Below are positions 22,706 through 27,338 of a DNA stretch of 27,338 bases, piece by piece. Below the pieces are notes generated by a model. The model was not told where the DNA came from and ran no database searches. It worked only from the letters and a program-made list of their open reading frames with translations. Every line of letters begins with the position of its first letter. Position 1 is the stretch's first letter. Position numbers and translations under genes: made by a program. The stretch is from an uncultured Clostridia bacterium (lineage in GTDB: Bacteria > Bacillota_A > Clostridia > Christensenellales > Aristaeellaceae), in NCBI GenBank assembly GCA_934645275.1, contig CAKUDW010000006.1:1-27338 (forward strand), given 5' to 3'.

Positions 22706-23055
22706 TTCAGCATATAAAAGGGACCCGGTTCGCCTTGAAAGCGTACCGGGCCTCTCGGCTTGTCAAAAACTTTTTGACAAGCCTGGTGGACGGGGAAGCA
22801 AGCTCCCCCGCCACAGCCACCCTCACCAGTTTTTGCTGAAATCTTTTAGATTTCCGGGCGCAAAAACTGCAAGGAAACGATTTTTGCTCTGGAAAATGGA
22901 ATTTTCCGCCGCAAAATCGCCCCGTGCCCACCGTACACGCCGCTGGGCACGACCGGAGGTTCGAGAGGGCTTTGGCCCTCTCGAGCTCTCCTGGTCTTTT
23001 CGACGGTTTGGGGCCCGGTTCGCCTTGCAAGCGTACCGGGCCCCTTTGCGCCGCG
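22706..23055. other. Non-coding spacer filled with stem-loops
   Basis: A 350-base stretch between the regulator and the muramidase gene. Open frames crossing it have no ribosome site and follow the palindromes, so I see no gene. It contains at least seven consecutive hairpins bounded by two copies of one 29-bp hairpin; details are given in the separate repeat entry. Confidence 0.8.
22724..23044. repeat. Hairpin array flanked by a near-identical 29-bp repeat
   Basis: The boundary repeat (22724-22752 and 23014-23042) differs at one of 29 positions; each copy folds as CCCGGT-T-CGC/GCG-T-ACCGGG with a 7-base loop. Between them lie: GGCTTGTCAAAAA with its complement (22757-22783, 13-bp); a stem at 22786-22814 with a 2-base loop; AGTTTTTGC/GCAAAAACT (22828-22868) enclosing GAAATC/GATTTC (22838-22854); GGAAAAT/ATTTTCC (22891-22907); GTGCCCA/TGGGCAC (22924-22950); and a compound stem GACCGGAG...TCGAGAGGGC-TTTG (22951-22996). 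It resembles a mosaic of palindromic repeats. The last copy, extended by GGGG/CCCC, likely also terminates the muramidase transcript. Confidence 0.75.
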
Positions 23056-24537
23056 CTACGGGTTCACCACATAGCGCCAGTTCATGTCCACATTGCCATC
23101 TATGCCGTCCACGCGGCCCCGGCTGGTGTATTGCCATATATCATAATCGCCCAGATAGTAGGGCGCGGCGTTCCACTGGGCCAGCCAGATGCGTATGCCG
23201 CGCTCGGCTAGCTTTTCGCCGAGACCACCGCTGAGCAGGTTGTAGTTGGCGTAGACCATGGCCTCGCAGCCTGCGGCCTGCACGCGCTCGCAGAACGCGG
23301 CGCAGATGGCCGCCATCTCGTCAGGCGTGAGCTGCGCATCGTACAGCCGGCCAATATAGCCGCCGTCGCCTTCGGCATATTCCAAATCGAAGCAGACCGG
23401 CAAATCGGGCGTCTTGCCCTGCAATTTTTCAAGCACGAAGTCCGCCTCCGCCGCAGCTTCAGCCGGTGTAGTCGCCTGCGAATAGAAATATACGCCCACG
23501 TCCAGCCCGGCCTTTTTGGCTCCGGCGGCGTTCGCTTCGAAGTATGTGTCCGCGTTTAGCGTGCCCTCTGCGCCCCAGCCGCGGTAACCGGCGCGAATCA
23601 GCGCGAAATCCACGCCGTCCGCCTTCACCTTCGCCCAGTCGATGTCCTTCTGATAGGCGGATACGTCCACGCCGGAATACACCGCGTCCGCCGCTTTTTC
23701 CCACATGGCGTAGAGCGCCGTGTCCGCCGTCAGCGGCGCGGCTGCGTCGAAGGCCTGCTCGTAGCGGTTGCTCAGATACCAGCCGAGGAAATTGAAGCCC
23801 TCGCGCACGGGCGTGGGCAGGCTCAGGTTCGCTGAGCCCCAGGCAAACTCACTCATTTCCAATTCGCCGCCGCCGTAGCTGGTGTATTTCAGCCGCACCG
23901 GCGCGCGCATGATCAGCCGCGCCGCGGTCCAGATATCCGCCGCCGCGCCGCCGCTCTCGTTCTGGTTGACATAGAGCGCGTCCTGCGCGAACGCACCGCC
24001 GCAGCGCATGGCCGCCGTACCCCCGGAAAGATCGAGTGTCACGTGGCCGGATACGCGGAGATCGCCGCCCGTGCGCAGCGCAAATTCCCTGCCCGCGATC
24101 GCCGCGCTGCCCTCGCCCGAGATGTGCAGGCTGCCGCCCGCGCGTATGGCGCAGGCCTCGCCGCCGATGCTGTTTTCACCCTCAAACACAAGGTTCAGAT
24201 CGCCGCTGGCATACACGCCTGCGCCGTGCGCCGAGGTCGAAATCTGCGCGTCGCGCAGCCGCAGCGTGCGCGTTTCGCTGTCGTATATGGCGTAGCCGCT
24301 GCCTAGCGAGAGCGTGTTGCCCGGCGCGCGCAGTATGTTTTCGCCGTTTACATACACGCCGCCGCGCGGCAGACACAGCGCCAGCGCCGCCACCACGATC
24401 AATAGCGCCGCTGCGCCGATTATCAGGTATTTTTTTCGGTCGCTGCCCGAGCTGCGCTTGCCGCGAACCCTGCGCTTTCCCGCTGCGCCCGATTTTTTCA
24501 CCGTTCCCGCCGCGTTTTTCTGTTTTTTCTGATCCAT
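23056..24537 (-). CDS. Membrane-anchored GH25 muramidase (lysozyme) with beta-rich and InlB-type repeat regions
   Basis: Peptidoglycan hydrolase of 493 residues. A lysine/arginine-rich cytoplasmic tail (1-36) and a single hydrophobic helix (about 37-56) form a type II anchor. Residues about 60-230 carry repetitive short beta segments (DLNLVFEGENSIGG, SLHISGEGSAAIAG, DLRVSGHVTLDLSGG). Next comes a Listeria-Bacteroides/InlB-type repeat (PTPVREGFNFLGWYLSNRYE to about 281), then the GH25 domain from SGVDVSAYQKDIDW (288). Catalytic-site acids are Asp291 and Asp384/Glu386 in FDLEYAEG. It cleaves MurNAc-GlcNAc bonds outside the cell. The ribosome site is weak. No link to the sugar genes is evident. 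Confidence 0.92.
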   Translation of the reverse strand: MDQKKQKNAAGTVKKSGAAGKRRVRGKRSSGSDRKKYLIIGAAALLIVVAALALCLPRGGVYVNGENILRAPGNTLSLGSGYAIYDSETRTLRLRDAQISTSAHGAGVYASGDLNLVFEGENSIGGEACAIRAGGSLHISGEGSAAIAGREFALRTGGDLRVSGHVTLDLSGGTAAMRCGGAFAQDALYVNQNESGGAAADIWTAARLIMRAPVRLKYTSYGGGELEMSEFAWGSANLSLPTPVREGFNFLGWYLSNRYEQAFDAAAPLTADTALYAMWEKAADAVYSGVDVSAYQKDIDWAKVKADGVDFALIRAGYRGWGAEGTLNADTYFEANAAGAKKAGLDVGVYFYSQATTPAEAAAEADFVLEKLQGKTPDLPVCFDLEYAEGDGGYIGRLYDAQLTPDEMAAICAAFCERVQAAGCEAMVYANYNLLSGGLGEKLAERGIRIWLAQWNAAPYYLGDYDIWQYTSRGRVDGIDGNVDMNWRYVVNP

Positions 24538-24578
24538 CTCTCGTACCGCATTTCGCGCTTTCGTTTAAATCTGCTTTC

Positions 24579-24607
24579 ATTATAACCGAAATCGTCGTAA
24601 TGTTCAA
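24579..24607 (-). promoter_or_regulatory. Sigma-A promoter of the muramidase gene
   Basis: On the minus strand TTGAAC (24607-24602), 17-base spacer and TATAAT (24584-24579), about 40 bases before the ATG. Confidence 0.85.
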
Positions 24608-24738
24608 TCGCCGGGGCGCAGGAAGCTTATACCTCCTTCGTGCCCAGTATCAGGATGCCGTCTATGGGCACGGCGCGCGCCGCCGCTTTATCATTCTACC
24701 GCTGGTATAAAACGGAGGGTAGGCGGGAAGGACTCGCC

Positions 24739-25041
24739 TCAGATAAACAGTTCCAGCAGATATACCGTGGCGCAGCAGGCGACGGCCACCTTCAGCAGGC
24801 TCGCACCGCGCCAGGCGAGCGCCACGCCCACGACGAACGCGGCAAGTCCGGCCCAGGTGCTGCCGGAGGCCTCCATGATGGCGGGAAAGGTCATTACCGC
24901 CAGCGTGACATACGGCACATAATACAGGAACGAGCGAATATATACGTTCTTAATTTCGCGGCGCACCAGCGTCAGTGGCAGCACGCGGATCAGATAGGTC
25001 ACAACCGCCATAATGGCGATGTAGATATATACGTTATGCAT
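24739..25041 (-). CDS. azlD: AzlD-family branched-chain amino acid export subunit
   Basis: Small membrane protein of 100 residues with about four hydrophobic helices. VTYLIRVLPLTL near the N-terminus and YYVPYVTLAVMTFPAI are characteristic of AzlD. It works with AzlC as a two-component exporter of branched-chain amino acids or their analogues. The reading frame overlaps the end of azlC by 8 bases, so the two are translationally coupled. Confidence 0.93.
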   Translation of the reverse strand: MHNVYIYIAIMAVVTYLIRVLPLTLVRREIKNVYIRSFLYYVPYVTLAVMTFPAIMEASGSTWAGLAAFVVGVALAWRGASLLKVAVACCATVYLLELFI

Positions 25042-25765
25042 CGCGCTTCGCTTCCTCCTTGATCGGGAAGAGTATGGCTGCGGCGGCGGACAGCGCCAGC
25101 GTCAGAATGATTGTGCGCAGGCCGGAGGAAAGCGCCGCTAGAGCCGGAATGCGGGCGAATGCAAACGACGCGGCCATGGATGCGGCCACCAGTCCCAGCA
25201 CCACGCGCGACTTGCGCGAGGCGGGCACAAAAATCGCGATGAACATGCCGTACAGGCCCACGGACAGCGCGCTGACCACGTTTGCGGGCAGTATGTTGCC
25301 CATCAGCACGCCCAGACAGGTGCCCACGGCCCAGCCAGGACAGGCCAGCGCAATCGCGCCGTAGGTGTACCACGGGCAGAGATAGCCCGGCGCGGAGATG
25401 GACACGCCGAAAACCTCGTCGGTCACATACCAGCCGATCAGCAGCCGGTGCAGCAGGCCCGTTTCGGGCCGCAGTTTCTGACTGAGCGAGAACGACATCA
25501 GCAGATAGCGGGCGTTGGCCACGGCCTCCATTACAGCGACCTCCAAATAGCCCGCGCCTGCCTGTATCAGTGAAAAGCCGACGAATTCACCCGCGGAGGC
25601 GTTGATCAGAAAGCTGGTCAGCGTAGCCTGCACGGCGGTTAACCCCGCGTTTCGCGCGGCGATGCCCAGCGTGAACGCGACGGCCAGATACCCCAACCCG
25701 ATGGGTACGCCCGCTTTCAGCCCGCGCACGAACCACTGGCGGCGGCTGAGCCCTGCTTCACCCAT
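25034..25765 (-). CDS. azlC: AzlC-family branched-chain amino acid exporter
   Basis: Main membrane subunit, 243 residues. Family blocks are GVPIGLGYLAVAFTLGIAAR, SFLINASAGEFVGFSLIQAG and VANARYLLMSFSLS, followed by several more helices and a short charged C-tail (KEEAKRDA). AGGAGG precedes the ATG. It overlaps azlD, and follows the MATE gene by 57 bases on the same strand with no obvious terminator, so all three may form one transcript. Substrates are inferred from the family only. Confidence 0.94.
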   Translation of the reverse strand: MGEAGLSRRQWFVRGLKAGVPIGLGYLAVAFTLGIAARNAGLTAVQATLTSFLINASAGEFVGFSLIQAGAGYLEVAVMEAVANARYLLMSFSLSQKLRPETGLLHRLLIGWYVTDEVFGVSISAPGYLCPWYTYGAIALACPGWAVGTCLGVLMGNILPANVVSALSVGLYGMFIAIFVPASRKSRVVLGLVAASMAASFAFARIPALAALSSGLRTIILTLALSAAAAILFPIKEEAKRDA

Positions 25766-25822
25766 GACAGAATTCCTCCTAATTTACATCACTTGGTATT
25801 TGCAGCAAATCCGAATGCCACG

Positions 25823-27226
25823 TCAGGCGGCCTTCACGTCGCCGACTTTGGAAATGATGTTCTTATTTACGCGCGAGAACAGGAACAGACTCAGCGTAAG
25901 TGAAACCGCCTCCGCGATCGGGAACGATAGCCAAACCAGATTGTCGTTCCCGATGCGCTGCCCCGTGCGCGCCAGCAGCCACGCCACAGGTAGCAGCACC
26001 ACCAGCTGGCGGCAGATGGATGTAATCATCGCGTAGCTGCCCTTGCCCAGCGCCTGATATACGGCGTTGAACGAAATACTGATGGCTGCGAACACAAAGT
26101 GCGTGCAGATAATGCGCAGCGCCGGGCGACCGATGGCATAGAGAATTTCGATTTCCTCGGCCGAGGCGTTTGTAATGAAGATAGAGAGCAGCTGCTCTGG
26201 AATCAGCAGGAACAGCAGCGTGCCCACGGCCATCAGAGACGCGGCGATCGTCACGCCCACCTTTACCGCTGCGAGCATGCGTTCGCGGCTGCGCGCGCCG
26301 TAGTTGTATGCGATGATTGGTACCACGCCGTTGTTCAGACCGAATACCGGCATGAAAATCAGGCTGTTGAGCTTGAAATAGATGCCGAACACGTTCTGCG
26401 TGTAGGTGGTGCCCGCCGTGTAGGTAAACAGGATGATGTTGAACAGGAAGGTCATCACCGAACCGACCGCAACCATGATGATGGACGGCACGCCGATGGC
26501 GCAGATATCGCGGATAATCCTGCCGCTGGGGCGGAACTTCGCAAATGAGAGCTTCAATTCCAAATTCTTGTGGCGGTTGAATACCAGCGCAATCACGCAA
26601 CCCACCATCTGCCCCAGCACCGTGGCCAGCGCGGCGCCAGCCACGCCCATCTTGAACACGAAGATGAAGATCGGGTCGAAGATGATGTTGAAAATCGCGC
26701 CCGTACCCTGCGAAATCATCGTGTAGATGGTTCTGCCGGTAGAAGTGAGCAGTCGCTCCATCATGACCTGGCCGAACATGCCGAATGACAGCCCGCATAC
26801 CACCACCAGATAGTCCACGCCGTACTGAATCACGGTTTCATTTGTGGTTTGCAGCGAGAAATACAGTCGGGAGCCAAAAATGGCAAACAGCAGGAACAGC
26901 ACATAGCAGCAACCCGCCACGAATACGCCGTTCACGGCCACCTGATTGGCACGTTCGCCGTCTTTCGCACCCAATGCGCGCGAAACCAGCGCGTTTACGC
27001 CCACGGCGCTGCCTGTGGCGAAGCCGATCATCAGGTTTTGCGCAGGAAAGGCCAGCGATACCGCGTTGAGCGCTTCCTGCGAAATCATGCTGACGAACAC
27101 GCTGTCCACAATATTGTACAGCGCCTGCACCAGCATGGATATGATGATGGGCAGCGACATCGTAATTACCAGCTTGCCTACTGGCATTACGCCCATCTTG
27201 TTTTCCCGAACCGATTGTTGCTCCAT
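25823..27226 (-). CDS. MATE-family multidrug/cation exporter
   Basis: Inner-membrane Na+ or H+ antiporter, 467 residues with about twelve helices in two similar halves. The N-terminal stretch VGKLVITMSLPIIISMLVQA and LYNIVDSVFVSM is the MATE/NorM-DinF signature; AVNGVFVAG and FGLNNGVVPIIAYNYGAR of the second half are typical. It is closest in appearance to the MepA-like branch. GGAGG lies 8 bases before the ATG. It is the first gene of a likely operon with azlC and azlD. A plausible role is export of drugs or metabolites; the real substrate is unknown. Confidence 0.95.
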   Translation of the reverse strand: MEQQSVRENKMGVMPVGKLVITMSLPIIISMLVQALYNIVDSVFVSMISQEALNAVSLAFPAQNLMIGFATGSAVGVNALVSRALGAKDGERANQVAVNGVFVAGCCYVLFLLFAIFGSRLYFSLQTTNETVIQYGVDYLVVVCGLSFGMFGQVMMERLLTSTGRTIYTMISQGTGAIFNIIFDPIFIFVFKMGVAGAALATVLGQMVGCVIALVFNRHKNLELKLSFAKFRPSGRIIRDICAIGVPSIIMVAVGSVMTFLFNIILFTYTAGTTYTQNVFGIYFKLNSLIFMPVFGLNNGVVPIIAYNYGARSRERMLAAVKVGVTIAASLMAVGTLLFLLIPEQLLSIFITNASAEEIEILYAIGRPALRIICTHFVFAAISISFNAVYQALGKGSYAMITSICRQLVVLLPVAWLLARTGQRIGNDNLVWLSFPIAEAVSLTLSLFLFSRVNKNIISKVGDVKAA

Positions 27227-27249
27227 TTATTGTTCCTCCAAATAATATT

Positions 27250-27316
27250 GCAGCCCTACATTGCGGCTGCGCATAAGCATACTTAATTATTGTAGCATTG
27301 CATATTAAACATACAA
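27250..27316 (-). promoter_or_regulatory. Promoter and leader hairpin of the MATE gene
   Basis: On the minus strand TTGTAT (27316-27311), 16-base spacer and TACAAT (27294-27289). The leader then has GCAGCC/GGCTGC (27250-27255/27265-27270), a small hairpin 12 bases upstream of the GGAGG ribosome site. The -35 is weak. Confidence 0.55.
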
Positions 27317-27338
27317 TGGCGCTTGTGTTAGTCCTTTG

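Noticed and set aside
22724..23044. CRISPR array
   Set aside because: Only two copies of the repeat, each itself a hairpin, about 290 bases apart; no regular spacers and no cas genes.
22707..23234. Open frames on both strands across the hairpin array (for example minus 22707-23030 and plus 22686-23234)
   Set aside because: They read through palindromes, lack ribosome sites, have low-complexity composition and overlap real genes; the stem-loops explain the absence of stops better than coding.
24627..24695. Short minus-strand frame ending in GILILGTKEV with a GGAGG sequence inside
   Set aside because: Only about 22 codons between stops with no start codon context. It could be the remnant of a gene end, but nothing identifies it, and the GGAGG has no start codon downstream.
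1..27338. tRNA, rRNA, transposase or phage genes
   Set aside because: No cloverleaf or T-loop, no ribosomal RNA-like stretch and no recombinase, transposase or structural phage protein was seen on either strand.

Overview
The window looks like chromosomal DNA of a Gram-positive anaerobe of the Bacillota, probably a Clostridia-type gut bacterium. This is inferred from strong AGGAGG ribosome sites, near-perfect sigma-A promoters (TTGACA-N16/17-TATAAT), occasional GTG and TTG starts, GC-rich genes separated by AT-rich spacers, and gene families typical of that group. No species marker is present. About 22.7 kb is a large sugar-catabolism island; the last 4.3 kb holds unrelated envelope and export genes.

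Layout. (1) 1-3433, minus strand: a ribose-class (CUT2) ABC importer: binding protein, double ATPase and permease, the permease running off the left edge. (2) 3765-7066, plus: a DeoR-family repressor, deoxyribose-phosphate aldolase and a split transketolase, closed by a strong hairpin. (3) 7192-9430: an amidohydrolase and a 6-phospho-3-hexuloisomerase (minus), divergent from a 3-hexulose-6-phosphate synthase (plus); this is the ribulose monophosphate pair. (4) 9712-17021, plus: a second CUT2 importer followed by an RbsD-type pyranase, a PfkB sugar kinase, a second RbsD-type pyranase and a xylulokinase-like FGGY kinase, with large hairpins between several genes. (5) 17229-17627, minus: a C_GCAxxG_C_C protein. 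(6) 17916-19669, plus: a second, divergent DeoC-like aldolase and a zinc-type sugar-alcohol dehydrogenase. (7) 19792-21569: a D-tagatose/D-allulose 3-epimerase-like protein (minus) divergent from a fructose-6-phosphate-aldolase-like transaldolase (plus). (8) 21731-22705: a SorC-type regulator. (9) 22706-23055: a non-coding region packed with stem-loops and bounded by two copies of a 29-bp hairpin. (10) 23056-27226, minus: a membrane-anchored GH25 muramidase, AzlD, AzlC and a MATE exporter.

Working model (inference). Two importers bring in sugars of the ribose/allose class. Mutarotases, an epimerase and a dehydrogenase interconvert anomers, ketoses and polyols. Two kinases of unrelated folds phosphorylate them. 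Aldolases (two DeoC types, one FSA type), transketolase and the hexulose-phosphate synthase/isomerase pair then feed the products into pentose-phosphate and glycolytic pools. The true substrates cannot be read from sequence. Candidates are ribose, deoxyribose, allulose, a pentitol or a branched sugar such as apiose. Each enzyme belongs to a known family; the combination is unusual.

The least explained items are the hairpin array at 22724-23044, a two-hairpin repeat found after two separate gene blocks (17096-17150 and 19737-19788), and a possible Shine-Dalgarno switch in the leader of the first binding-protein gene (3431-3500).
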